Positions 30,460 through 39,769 of a stretch of DNA of 64,000 nt are shown here, piece by piece (positions within the stretch are counted from its first letter, which is position 1; each line of letters begins with the position of its first letter). The notes beneath the pieces are model-generated. The model did no database searches and was not told the origin of the DNA. It worked only from the letters and a program-made list of their open reading frames with translations. The DNA comes from Novosphingobium resinovorum (GTDB lineage Bacteria > Pseudomonadota > Alphaproteobacteria > Sphingomonadales > Sphingomonadaceae), in NCBI RefSeq assembly GCF_001742225.1, contig NZ_CP017075.1:3056001-3120000 (forward strand), given 5' to 3'. A program made the translations under genes and the position numbers.

Positions 30460-33400
30460 TCAGTTTGGCCTAAGCGATATCTGAAGCTCCGATAATTCTT
30501 GGATAAAGTCGTCGTCCATACCCGAGAAGAGGCTAATCAATTCATCTTGGCGCGGTTGGCCAAAGGCCAGCCGGTAAGTGGCCAGAGATGTGATGAGATC
30601 CTTGTAGCGTTCCTTCTCGCGGCTGAAGGGCGGAATGAGGACGACCCGCTCAATCTTGTGATTACCTGGGTAGACCCAGAACGGAATGATGTCTCCCGAG
30701 CGGCCCTTTGAAACCTCATCAGCTTGCGCTGCCTCAAACATGGAGACCCATGGTGATTGCCTGCTCTGCGCAGCGAGAGGAGTGGCCGAAAAAGCAGCGA
30801 CGACATTGCGCCGAACAGCATGGTTTTTGTAACGATGGACCCGTCCTTCACGCTGCTCGATATCAACAGGGTTCCTCGGGAGGTTCCAATGCACAATCCG
30901 GGAGCAGTAGGGATGAAAATCCAATCCTTCCTGTCCAATCGACGTGGAAGCGAGAACAAATGGCCGAAACGGCGACTTGAAAGCTGCCTGGACCACGGAT
31001 GTTCGGCGTACACCCTTTTCTTCCTCGGCTTTTGTTGCAAAACGCATGGCGAAACGGGCGCGCACTTCGAATGTCTGATCATACAGACGACCCGCTTTTG
31101 TCGACCAGTGGTCCAACGTGATCTGGGCAGGGCGCAAGGCGACCACAGCAATCACGTTTGATGCAATGATCTTCGCGCGATCCTGCGGGGCTAAGTTTTC
31201 GGCGCGCTCGCTTTCCAGGACGAGCTGAAGATATTCGTCCAAAACCGCCGGAAGGTCGTTTCGCGCGGCGTGCTCTATGATATCGCGCCAATAATTGAGA
31301 GGCGAGGTTTCAGCGAGCAATGCGCGGGTTTCGGGTTGATTGTATAGGCTGCGAAAACCGAGCGCGATCCCGATTGATGCACTGATCAATACGGGGTCGT
31401 CTGTGGCGATCTCCGGGCAAAGTCGCGAAAGTGCACGCAGCGCACATACCGCAGGCGAGCCAAGCGCAAGGCTGGCGAGCTTTTCGATCACTGTGTCAGG
31501 GTCGACATCGCCCTGATGCTCGTCAGTTTGGAGTGCATCGCGAAGTGTGGCGATGGTCCGAGACATCGCTCCATGTTCGTCGTGCGCCTCATGGTCAACG
31601 ACGCCGACATTCGACCATTCCACTTCGCGCTCGAGCGTCCTGTCCAGGGCAAGTGCGAGGAGCCGGTCACTTGTTTGAGCGAATTCTGCGATGGCGTCCA
31701 CCGCAAGCTGTTCACGCAGAACCATGCAGGCTTGAGCGTGCAAAATATCGTAGCTTTCAGCGCGGCCGAACCGCCGCTCCAAAGCGAGAGGATCAACAAG
31801 CTCTGCCAACGACGGCGACGGGTAGAGCATCGGCATAAGCTCATCGACGCCAATCGGCCTGCTGGTCCGGCTGACAAGATCCGGCGACATACCCATTCGG
31901 CGGCTCGCCTCGTGCGAAAGCAAAGCCGCGATCGCATCCGGCACCATTGACCAATCTGAGAAGACCAATGCCTTTGTGGCCGACCTTGGCGTGCCGAATG
32001 AGGGACGCGATGGCGGGATCCAGAGCGATCGATCAAGGGCGTCATTGAACGCCAGATCCGCAAGGGCACGCATCCTCCCATTGCGAAATGGAATCGCCGC
32101 GTAGTCCTCAACCTGTTTTTTGCTGATGAAGTGCGTTGAGGCCTCTCTAATGGCCTTGCACAGTTCTGCGGCCGGCTTGGGTTTCAATGCCTGAAGCCGG
32201 TCGCGCAGCTTGTACCCCCTCATGAAGTTCAACAGGTAAGGAGCCGATTTCCAGTACTCGACGATGCTGGGAGCACCTACGAGTTCTGCAACTTTCGCTA
32301 CTGCCTTCGCCTCTCGCAGATCATCGGTGGCGATCGCTACCTCGGGCATGACTTCTTGGACGAGCGAATTGCGATCTTCGGTAGAATCAACGCGTTCAGT
32401 GCGGGCAATGACCTGGCTCAGGATACCATGTAGTCTGTCTCGTTGCGCTACTGCTGCCGCTCGGGCATCTGGCATCGACTGGAGCGATCGCCTGAACTTG
32501 ATGAGCTCGCTCTTCAATTCCTCTACGCGAGCCGGGCCTTCAGCATCGCCGAACAGAAAGCGCATTGTCCGTAAAAAGTCGTCGTAATGCTCGCCCTCTT
32601 CCGGCGCATCGCTGCTCAGCGTTAGCATGCGATAAGGCGTGGCGGACAGAAGCAGGAGCCTCGCCTTCGACCCATCCTCCCCATTGTATGAGAACAAGGC
32701 CCGCGCCAATTCTGCGGCAGCTGCCTTTTCAGGCGCTACCTCGACATCATGATCGTGCAGGAGTTCAGCGAAGCGCTGGAATTCGTCGAGAATGATGAGG
32801 TCCGGCGTCAATGCGTCCACACAGATCTTCGCAAGCATTCGGCGCAACTCACCGATCATCGCTGCGGGGCGCTGGTCGTCGGGGTAATGGGGATGCTTGT
32901 GCCTTCTGGCGAGATCTGCCGCCTCACGAATCCTTTCGATAAATGTATCATCGACCACCCGGTTAAACTTATCAGCGATATCTCGCGAAATCCGTTCGCT
33001 TCGGATCCATGCCGTCCAGCCCGGCCAGTTCTCATCGGAAACGCCGCCACGGAACACTCGTTGGATGCCGCGATGGCGCAGACCGATACGCTCACGGAGC
33101 ATTTCAAAGATCAGCGCCCGTTCCGGTGCAGTCCCAAGGGATGACTTAAGGTCTAGCGCCGTTCCAGGGGTGAGGCTGATCAGATTGATGGTTCGCGAAG
33201 CAATCCCGCCTTCCTTCTCGATCTCAAGCGGCAACAGCGTAAGGCGGGTATTGAGTGGCTTGGTTGCAGAGCCCAGCCCATTGAGCGACTTGATGTTCTG
33301 TTCAGCAATCGCCTGATTGGAGCAGATGTAAACGATGTCGATGCGGTCGACCTTGCCCAGCAGGTGTTCGATGGTCTTCGCAATCACGCCGCGGGCAACC

Positions 33401-33546
33401 ATGGTTTTCCCGAGCCCGACCTCGTCAGCGACTAGGAACTGATCTGTCGGTGATTTATCCGTGAACAGCCTTCGAAAGACGTAGTCGACAGTCGTTTGCT
33501 GAAACGGCTTCAGCAACGCAAGGTGCTCGACAGCGCTGTAAGTCAC
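30460..33546 (-). CDS. SNF2/RapA-type helicase, cargo operon gene 5
   Basis: A 1028-residue SF2 helicase. Walker A VADEVGLGKTMVARG near residue 40; DEAD-box-like LIILDEFQRFAELL near residue 255; motif III LLLLSATPYRM near residue 300; C-terminal STSIGQEGLDFH and IEQREGRVHRYKNH (motifs V and VI) near residue 900. Between them is a long helical insert. The GTG at 33546 overlaps the preceding stop (GTGA), so I prefer it to an ATG 15 codons earlier inside the PLD gene. Last gene of a tightly packed operon. Likely translocates on DNA to deliver or regulate the nuclease partners (inference). Confidence 0.82.
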   Translation of the reverse strand: MTYSAVEHLALLKPFQQTTVDYVFRRLFTDKSPTDQFLVADEVGLGKTMVARGVIAKTIEHLLGKVDRIDIVYICSNQAIAEQNIKSLNGLGSATKPLNTRLTLLPLEIEKEGGIASRTINLISLTPGTALDLKSSLGTAPERALIFEMLRERIGLRHRGIQRVFRGGVSDENWPGWTAWIRSERISRDIADKFNRVVDDTFIERIREAADLARRHKHPHYPDDQRPAAMIGELRRMLAKICVDALTPDLIILDEFQRFAELLHDHDVEVAPEKAAAAELARALFSYNGEDGSKARLLLLSATPYRMLTLSSDAPEEGEHYDDFLRTMRFLFGDAEGPARVEELKSELIKFRRSLQSMPDARAAAVAQRDRLHGILSQVIARTERVDSTEDRNSLVQEVMPEVAIATDDLREAKAVAKVAELVGAPSIVEYWKSAPYLLNFMRGYKLRDRLQALKPKPAAELCKAIREASTHFISKKQVEDYAAIPFRNGRMRALADLAFNDALDRSLWIPPSRPSFGTPRSATKALVFSDWSMVPDAIAALLSHEASRRMGMSPDLVSRTSRPIGVDELMPMLYPSPSLAELVDPLALERRFGRAESYDILHAQACMVLREQLAVDAIAEFAQTSDRLLALALDRTLEREVEWSNVGVVDHEAHDEHGAMSRTIATLRDALQTDEHQGDVDPDTVIEKLASLALGSPAVCALRALSRLCPEIATDDPVLISASIGIALGFRSLYNQPETRALLAETSPLNYWRDIIEHAARNDLPAVLDEYLQLVLESERAENLAPQDRAKIIASNVIAVVALRPAQITLDHWSTKAGRLYDQTFEVRARFAMRFATKAEEEKGVRRTSVVQAAFKSPFRPFVLASTSIGQEGLDFHPYCSRIVHWNLPRNPVDIEQREGRVHRYKNHAVRRNVVAAFSATPLAAQSRQSPWVSMFEAAQADEVSKGRSGDIIPFWVYPGNHKIERVVLIPPFSREKERYKDLITSLATYRLAFGQPRQDELISLFSGMDDDFIQELSELQISLRPN

Positions 33547-35405
33547 CGGCGCCCCCTCTTGCTCGTTACAAGCGGCTTGAAATTCTGCCACAGTGCCAGA
33601 AACTCCTTGGGAACAATGGTTTCTCCACCGTCTGGGTCTTCAAGCCGTTCGATTAGCCGGCCGATCTCTTCTAGCTCGCCGCTTTCTAGACTGAGCGCCC
33701 GCATCATCGGCTCGAGAAGCGAGGTGTTTCCCTCGCCCAAGCGACGAAGCCACTGACCTTCGCCGCCCGTGTCGCTTTCCAGAAAGCTTCCTTCACCAAG
33801 CGTGCCGAGCAGCAGACTGAGATAACGGAAGAAGTTGTCCACGTTCGCGATGTGGGCACGAAGAACAGCTGCGTCCCGGCCTTCTGGAACGCCGACCAAG
33901 CGCGCACCAAGTGTGAACGTCAGTTCCACCTTCGTCGCTTCATCGAGCAGCCGAATTCCGAGCCAGCGCGTAACGTCGCCAAGAGGAACAGCACCCAATG
34001 CAAGCTCTGTATCGGAGCCACACAGCAACCTGCCTACATCATATCCGCGTTCATTAGGGACTGTGATCGCCCGCACGAAGCACCTGACGCCATCCGGCAG
34101 CAGAACGTGCTTTTCTTTGGTGGCAATCTGCAGTTCAAGGTGGATCAGGTCGTCCTCTTCGGAACAGTGGAGATCAAGTGGCAGCGCCGAGATGTCTGAC
34201 CGCATCTTCTCCAGCGCCTTTTCCGCCGCCATGGCCGCGTCCTGCGTCGGTGGTTCGCTCGGCGTGTAGGTGGCGAGCAGCCGCTGGAACGCCTCGGAGA
34301 ACAGGACGTTGTCGATCGTACCCATGCGCGTCTTCGGACCGTCCAATGTTGCCATCACCTCGACATTTTGCGTCTTCCCGCGCTTGGTGGGAATCATCGC
34401 AGCCGTGGTAGCATTTGCCGAACCGAGGTGGATCTGGAGGCGCGATCCTCGCTCGACGAGGTAGGCTTTCGCATGAAGTCCCTCGAGATCGGCCGAACTT
34501 GGCCCATCCACTCCTTCAGCCTCATACTCCGTTGCACGCTCATCGAGAGTCGAGATCGTGAAAAGCTCGCGTGTCTCGGGATCTATCCAGTCGAGTTCCT
34601 CTGCTCTCGAGATGAGCCGGAGATTATCTCGCGAGCCGTATCCGTCGGACAGCCTTTTCAGCGCGGGAGCAGAGATAAAAGGTGAAAGAACCGCCAGCTT
34701 CTCGCCTCGGGGAAGCGCCCAGCCGTCACCATCAAGACCATTGACGGCGAAGCTGACCTTTGTTGCGCCAGCAGGCAGGCCCTCCCACCAGGTTCGTTCC
34801 AAATCCGAGATCAGCGAAGGCAGGAACTTGGGCGGCGCAGGCCGGGTGGCTGGATTGGCTAGCCTGGGCAGGGCCCGCAGCAACTTCGTCAGCGCGCGGT
34901 TATTCTCATTCTCCTCATCGTGTACTGCACCATCGAGAGCCAAAGCGAGATCCCAGCAACGATCATTTGTGAGGTTCCTCGACAGGATTGCCACTCTCAT
35001 TCGAACGGGATCGGTTTTCTTTTCGGGCTCGAAACGAATACACCACAGCTTCGGATGGAAGGCGCCTCCACCCGGCGCCGCAACTTCCACAATCGTCTTC
35101 TCGTAAAGTGCCATCAGCCTCGCAGCATTCGGGTGAGCCTCCTTGATGCGGCCCCGATCGCAATAGACGGCAATGCGGTCGGCCATCCGCTCGACACTCT
35201 GCAGCAACGCGAGAGGGCTTCGCAGCATTTCGTCTCTGTTCTCAGCATCGCGGAACACGATGCTGATCGGAATGGCAAGCGCCGTCTCAAAATCGAGTGA
35301 GTACGTCGTAGCGACGGCATGCCCGAACCTGTACCCATCCGGGGCACGAACAAGTGCAGTATAAAGCTCACGGTTCTCAGGGTCGAAAGACGAATCAGCC
35401 GACAT
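33543..35405 (-). CDS. Phospholipase D-like protein, cargo operon gene 4
   Basis: A 620-residue protein with two PLD half-sites. The first is GGAFHPKLWCIRF (H117, K119) followed by LSRNLT near 142; the second is LEGLHAKAYLVERG followed by HLGSANATT in the middle of the protein. PLD-fold proteins with HxK motifs in such settings are usually DNA nucleases, as in DISARM DrmC, rather than lipases. The ATG at 35405 overlaps the DUF6361 stop by 11 nt; the longer ORF start lies within the DUF6361 gene. Partners on both sides suggest a nuclease-helicase complex. Confidence 0.78.
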   Translation of the reverse strand: MSADSSFDPENRELYTALVRAPDGYRFGHAVATTYSLDFETALAIPISIVFRDAENRDEMLRSPLALLQSVERMADRIAVYCDRGRIKEAHPNAARLMALYEKTIVEVAAPGGGAFHPKLWCIRFEPEKKTDPVRMRVAILSRNLTNDRCWDLALALDGAVHDEENENNRALTKLLRALPRLANPATRPAPPKFLPSLISDLERTWWEGLPAGATKVSFAVNGLDGDGWALPRGEKLAVLSPFISAPALKRLSDGYGSRDNLRLISRAEELDWIDPETRELFTISTLDERATEYEAEGVDGPSSADLEGLHAKAYLVERGSRLQIHLGSANATTAAMIPTKRGKTQNVEVMATLDGPKTRMGTIDNVLFSEAFQRLLATYTPSEPPTQDAAMAAEKALEKMRSDISALPLDLHCSEEDDLIHLELQIATKEKHVLLPDGVRCFVRAITVPNERGYDVGRLLCGSDTELALGAVPLGDVTRWLGIRLLDEATKVELTFTLGARLVGVPEGRDAAVLRAHIANVDNFFRYLSLLLGTLGEGSFLESDTGGEGQWLRRLGEGNTSLLEPMMRALSLESGELEEIGRLIERLEDPDGGETIVPKEFLALWQNFKPLVTSKRGRR

Positions 35406-36561
35406 CGACAAGCTCCCCGAGATAACGCCGCGCAATTCCCCAGCGGAAATCCAGCCGTGCGAGACCTGAAGCGCCTGACCAGCGTTCGAGGGGTGCATCG
35501 TGGAGCAGCCGGGCCTTCATCCGCTTCAGCGACTGTTCGCGCTTTCTGAGCAGATCGATGGCTTCGTGGTCTGTCTCCAACGACTTAGAGCTTTGCAGCG
35601 CAATGGCGAGCCAGCCTCTAACGAACTCCCGAGAGGACTGGGTAAGGTTGTGAGTGGTCAATCCAACGATCTGGAAAAGGTCGTCCAAGTCCCAGCTTTG
35701 CAGCGCGAGGTGCTGAAGATCTCCGCGCCAATCCTCAAGTAATTGGCGGTAATCTTCGATCAATGCGGATGCTTCGCCATGGGTTTTGGCATTCGGGCGC
35801 TCCGCCGCTCGCAATGCAAGCAGCAGATTGTAGAGGAGGCTTGCACCGTGCATCACGCCCGAGAAGCGTTCCGCATGGCGGAGAATGGATCGATTGCGGT
35901 CTGACACGGTGTCCTCGCGGACCTGCCATGCCCAATCCTCGCTGAAGTTCTTCTGCTTAGAGGCAAGTTCGTTCAGCAAACTTGCCTTGGCACTGCCAGC
36001 AATACGATCGCGCAGGAAACCAACTTCCTCAGGCAACAGTGTAAAGCTCGTTTGCTCGAACAGGTTCTCGGGCGCATTGGGAAGGCCCGTGCCCCATAAT
36101 CTGAGATCATGATCCTTCAAACTCTCCCGCCCATAGGACAAGAATGTTGCCTGATTGCCCGCTAGCGTGCGGATGCCAAGCGTATGCATGCCAGCCCAAT
36201 AAACGCTCGACGCGAGTCTCTTCAGGCTCCTTCCGGCAAGGCGGCCAATCACATCTTCGCGCTCTCCGCCGCGCAAAAGCGCTTCACTCAGTTCGAACTC
36301 AAGATCCCGGGCGATAATCGTTCGCTCTGCTTGACTGGCCTTGCGCTGCTGTGCTTCCCGATAGATCCAGGGAACGAACAGCATGTAGCGTAGCCGTGTC
36401 TGAATAGTGCTGGTGCCCGGGAAAAGGAGATCAGCCAGCCCGTCCCTGATCGTACCCAGGCCAAGCTCGTCACGTGCCTCTGGCTGCTTGAACAGATCGA
36501 TGAGGGTCTGAGCTCTCCGCCGTTCTTCAGGGTCAAAATCAATCCAGGCAAGGTAGGACAT
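35395..36561 (-). CDS. DUF6361 family protein, cargo operon gene 3
   Basis: A 388-residue protein starting MSYLAWIDFDPEERRRAQTL and containing GTIRDGLADLLFPGTSTIQT and RYMLFVPWIYREAQQ, the pattern I associate with DUF6361. Mainly helical, no catalytic motif seen. The family tends to occur beside PLD-like and helicase genes, so it may be a sensor or scaffold. It begins 4 nt after the AddA-like stop and overlaps the PLD gene, linking the two halves of the operon. Confidence 0.7.
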   Translation of the reverse strand: MSYLAWIDFDPEERRRAQTLIDLFKQPEARDELGLGTIRDGLADLLFPGTSTIQTRLRYMLFVPWIYREAQQRKASQAERTIIARDLEFELSEALLRGGEREDVIGRLAGRSLKRLASSVYWAGMHTLGIRTLAGNQATFLSYGRESLKDHDLRLWGTGLPNAPENLFEQTSFTLLPEEVGFLRDRIAGSAKASLLNELASKQKNFSEDWAWQVREDTVSDRNRSILRHAERFSGVMHGASLLYNLLLALRAAERPNAKTHGEASALIEDYRQLLEDWRGDLQHLALQSWDLDDLFQIVGLTTHNLTQSSREFVRGWLAIALQSSKSLETDHEAIDLLRKREQSLKRMKARLLHDAPLERWSGASGLARLDFRWGIARRYLGELVDVG

Positions 36562-36565
36562 CGGG

Positions 36566-39500
36566 CTACTCGTTGGGTGAAAGTGGTTCGGCGGCGTCCG
36601 GCGACCCGCTGCCGGCCTGTGGCCCGGCCAGTTCTAGCCGCCCGTGGTCGACCCAGAACACCGCCACCCCTTTCAGCGGGTGGTGCGGGAACAGCTTTGC
36701 CACCAGTGCCACATAGCTTGACAGCTGTGGCCAGTAGGAACCGAAACCCTCGCCCCCGCCGCCGGATTTATGGTCGATAAGTATGCATCCCCCTGATCCA
36801 ACGGCCAGAAGATCGATGGTGCCGGGGATTTCGGCCCCCTCTGGCGAGAACCCAAGGACCGGGATTTCGGCGCGCAGGTCGGTATAGCCCTCGGCCGCCA
36901 GCCAGTTTCTCAACGTCTCGGCGCGCTCGGAAACCAGCGTGATCGTGGTTTCCTCGAGCCCGGTGGCAGCGGCCAGTGCCGGGATGAGTTCAGGCCGGGT
37001 CAGGCAGGTACGCAAGGCCAGATGGAGGGCCGTGCCGCGTGTGGCGTCGTTAAGCGTCTTGGGCCATGGCGCACCAAGGTCGATACTGCAGGTTTCCGGC
37101 GCAGCACCCGCACTGCGGGTTTGTGACGGTTGCAGTCGCCAGGGCGTCAGGGGCGCTGCGGGCAAAGCCGTCGCCGGACCGAAGCGGGAAGCCACAGTGG
37201 TCGCCCCATTCGCATATTCGGTAAAGCCCGCCTGGTCGGGCAGTTGCGTGATGACCGCAGGGCAGTCCACGCCACCGATCCGCAGGCAGCCGGCCGCGAT
37301 CTGCGGGGCGCAACTGTCCTCAAGAAGGTGGAACAGGTTTTTTGCCTCGAGCGCGTCTTCCTCGCGATCCTTGAGAAAGCCTGGCCATTCCAGCACCAGC
37401 CGGTCACGGGCACGGGTCAGCGCGACATAAATGAGATTTTTCGCATTGGCCTCAAAATCCGGGCGGCGGTCTTCGATGAAGCGACGCTCGGCCTCGGGGG
37501 CCGCAAACCCAGGCGTGTGGATCAGCGCGGCAGAGCCAAGCACAACGGCCATATCGTCGATCCGGTCGAGCGCATCGAAACGCGTTGCGGTAGAGCCGGC
37601 CCATTCCTCGATGCCATTGTCGAACTCGGCCACTACGGTGATCGGCCATTCGCGCCCCTTTGAGGCATGCCAGGTCACGATCTCGACCGCCTCGGCACTG
37701 TTGGCTGCCGGATCAGGACGGCGGTCGAAGTCACGCTCATCCGCGCGGGCATCGAGCCAACCGAGGAACACTTTCGCGGTCTCGCCATGGAAGCCCGAGG
37801 CAGCCTTGAGGTCGCGATGCGCGGCCTCGAACTCACCGGCCTCGGCCTCGAGGCGCAAAAGATCAGCGCGGGACTGGGCCGCATCGGGCTGGCTATCGGC
37901 CCAAAGCCGCAGGTCGGCGGCATCAAGCACCAGATCGAGGCCCGCAGCAACCGGCAGACTTGCCAGCCGGGCCGACAGGGCTACAAGCCGCATCAGCACC
38001 GGATCATCCGCCAACCGCCCTTCGATCTGTGAGGAAAGCGCCGCTTGCAGGGGCAGCGGATCGGGGCCAAGCGTGCGCAACAAGAGCCCCGAATGAATGT
38101 CGGCGGGGTTCGCGGCAAAGGCCAGCGCGGCGCGGGCTGCGGTAACGACGGGGCTTTGTGCCCAGCCATCTTCACTGATGCGCACGGGAACGCCGCGAGC
38201 GCGCAGCTCCTCGGCATAGCGGGCGGCGGTAGTGTGGCGGCATACGAGGAGCGCGATATCCGAGGGCCGTACCGGGCGCGTCGCCTGCGTGTAACGATCG
38301 GTGATGGTATCGCCGTCGGTCAGGATGCGGGCGACACGCTCGGCGATATGCTCCTGCGGCTTCGATGCTGTACGTACGCCGCGCGATTTGGCCGCATTCA
38401 GCACTTCAATGGCAGGACCAGCGACCGGATCGCGGGTTGGCACCAGGGGATTGTAGCCCGCACCAAAGAGGCTCGCACCCATCGCATTGACGAAGTCCAT
38501 CACCGCAGGCGTCGATCGCCAGTTGCGGTCCAACGGCTGCGTTGCATCGGGGTTCGCCGCCGCCAAGGCCTGCGAAAGCCGCGCATCGGCACCCTGAAAG
38601 CCCATGATTGACTGTTTCACATCGCCCACCAGCAGCGTGCGAGGCGCATGCGCCCCGAGTTGCCACAAAAGCGCGAATTGCACGGGGTTGGTGTCCTGGA
38701 ATTCATCGATGATGACACAATCGATTTCATCCAGCACGGCCCGCCGCACAGCCGGATCTGTCCGTAAGAGCCGCTCGGCCCCCACGATCATGTCGGCGAA
38801 ATCGATTAGGCTAAAGGCCTTCTTGCGGGCATCATAGGCCTCCATCACCTCTTGCGCACAGGCGATCAGACACGACAGATGCAGCTTCGCATCCGCAAGC
38901 GGACCGGGATGGGCGTGCAGGACATCAGCTGCCTCGATGATGGCGGTCGCCAGATCGTCATAGCCGTCGGGTGTTTTCGTGCGGCCGTTCGAGGTGAACA
39001 ATCCGCGCAGGCCTTGCCAGAGGCCCCAGTCCCGGCCGAGCAGCCCTGGATCACGGGACACGCGGCGGAAAAGAACAAGGTTCTTCTCAAGCGTCTCACG
39101 CGGGCCTTTGGCGGTAACGGTGGCCATGCCGCCTTCGGGAAAGGCCGCGACCATCGCCAGAACTGCGGCAGTCAGCGCAGCACCGGCGGAAGTAGGATCC
39201 GTCAGCACTTCGCCGTAAACCTCATCAAGCCGCGAGAGCGCTTGCGCGATCAGACCGGGATCTCGCCCCTTGTCACCAAGGCCGCGCAGAAGGTCGATCA
39301 TCGAAAGCACCCTACCGCGCAAGTTGTCCTCGACTGTCGCGCCTTTTTGCCAGTTCGCCTCATAGCCGAAACGCTCGGGCTCGGCCTTGATCGGGTCGAG
39401 CGATTTGGCATGGGCCAGGGCCTGACGGATCAAAAGGTCACGCTCGGCATCGCCCAGATGGCGCGGCTGCGGTGAGGCACCCGCCGCCAGCGCGTGCTCA

Positions 39501-39769
39501 GTCAGAAGCCTGAGGCCAAGCCCGTGGATCGTGGAGACATAGGCACGTTCAACCGCCATTGCCTCGGAAACCAATCCATCAGCCAAAAGCCCGGCGCGGA
39601 TCCGTTCGCGCAACTCGCCCGCTGCGGCCTCAGTGAAGGTGACAGCAAGGATGCGTTCAGGCCGCACCACGCCGCGCTTCACCCAGTCGGAAAGCTGGGT
39701 CTTGATGCGATGGGTTTTGCCCGCGCCCGCGCCGGCGGGGACGATGACCAGTCCCTGATCCATGGTCAT
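36566..39769 (-). CDS. AddA-like UvrD helicase with RecB nuclease domain, cargo operon gene 2
   Basis: A 1067-residue SF1A protein. Walker A IVPAGAGAGKTHRIKT at residues 9-24; ILAVTFTEAAAGELRERI; Walker B CVIIDEFQDTNPVQF; LLVGDVKQSIMGFQGAD; PLDRNWRST; VTWHASKGREWPI; and YVALTRARDRLVLEW. The C-terminus carries a RecB-type nuclease: IPGTIDLLAV, CILIDHKSGG and YWPQLSSYVALV. It pairs by a 4-nt overlap with the AddB-like gene. Chromosomal AddAB repairs breaks; this copy sits in mobile cargo with divergent partners, so a defence role is inferred. Confidence 0.85.
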   Translation of the reverse strand: MTMDQGLVIVPAGAGAGKTHRIKTQLSDWVKRGVVRPERILAVTFTEAAAGELRERIRAGLLADGLVSEAMAVERAYVSTIHGLGLRLLTEHALAAGASPQPRHLGDAERDLLIRQALAHAKSLDPIKAEPERFGYEANWQKGATVEDNLRGRVLSMIDLLRGLGDKGRDPGLIAQALSRLDEVYGEVLTDPTSAGAALTAAVLAMVAAFPEGGMATVTAKGPRETLEKNLVLFRRVSRDPGLLGRDWGLWQGLRGLFTSNGRTKTPDGYDDLATAIIEAADVLHAHPGPLADAKLHLSCLIACAQEVMEAYDARKKAFSLIDFADMIVGAERLLRTDPAVRRAVLDEIDCVIIDEFQDTNPVQFALLWQLGAHAPRTLLVGDVKQSIMGFQGADARLSQALAAANPDATQPLDRNWRSTPAVMDFVNAMGASLFGAGYNPLVPTRDPVAGPAIEVLNAAKSRGVRTASKPQEHIAERVARILTDGDTITDRYTQATRPVRPSDIALLVCRHTTAARYAEELRARGVPVRISEDGWAQSPVVTAARAALAFAANPADIHSGLLLRTLGPDPLPLQAALSSQIEGRLADDPVLMRLVALSARLASLPVAAGLDLVLDAADLRLWADSQPDAAQSRADLLRLEAEAGEFEAAHRDLKAASGFHGETAKVFLGWLDARADERDFDRRPDPAANSAEAVEIVTWHASKGREWPITVVAEFDNGIEEWAGSTATRFDALDRIDDMAVVLGSAALIHTPGFAAPEAERRFIEDRRPDFEANAKNLIYVALTRARDRLVLEWPGFLKDREEDALEAKNLFHLLEDSCAPQIAAGCLRIGGVDCPAVITQLPDQAGFTEYANGATTVASRFGPATALPAAPLTPWRLQPSQTRSAGAAPETCSIDLGAPWPKTLNDATRGTALHLALRTCLTRPELIPALAAATGLEETTITLVSERAETLRNWLAAEGYTDLRAEIPVLGFSPEGAEIPGTIDLLAVGSGGCILIDHKSGGGGEGFGSYWPQLSSYVALVAKLFPHHPLKGVAVFWVDHGRLELAGPQAGSGSPDAAEPLSPNE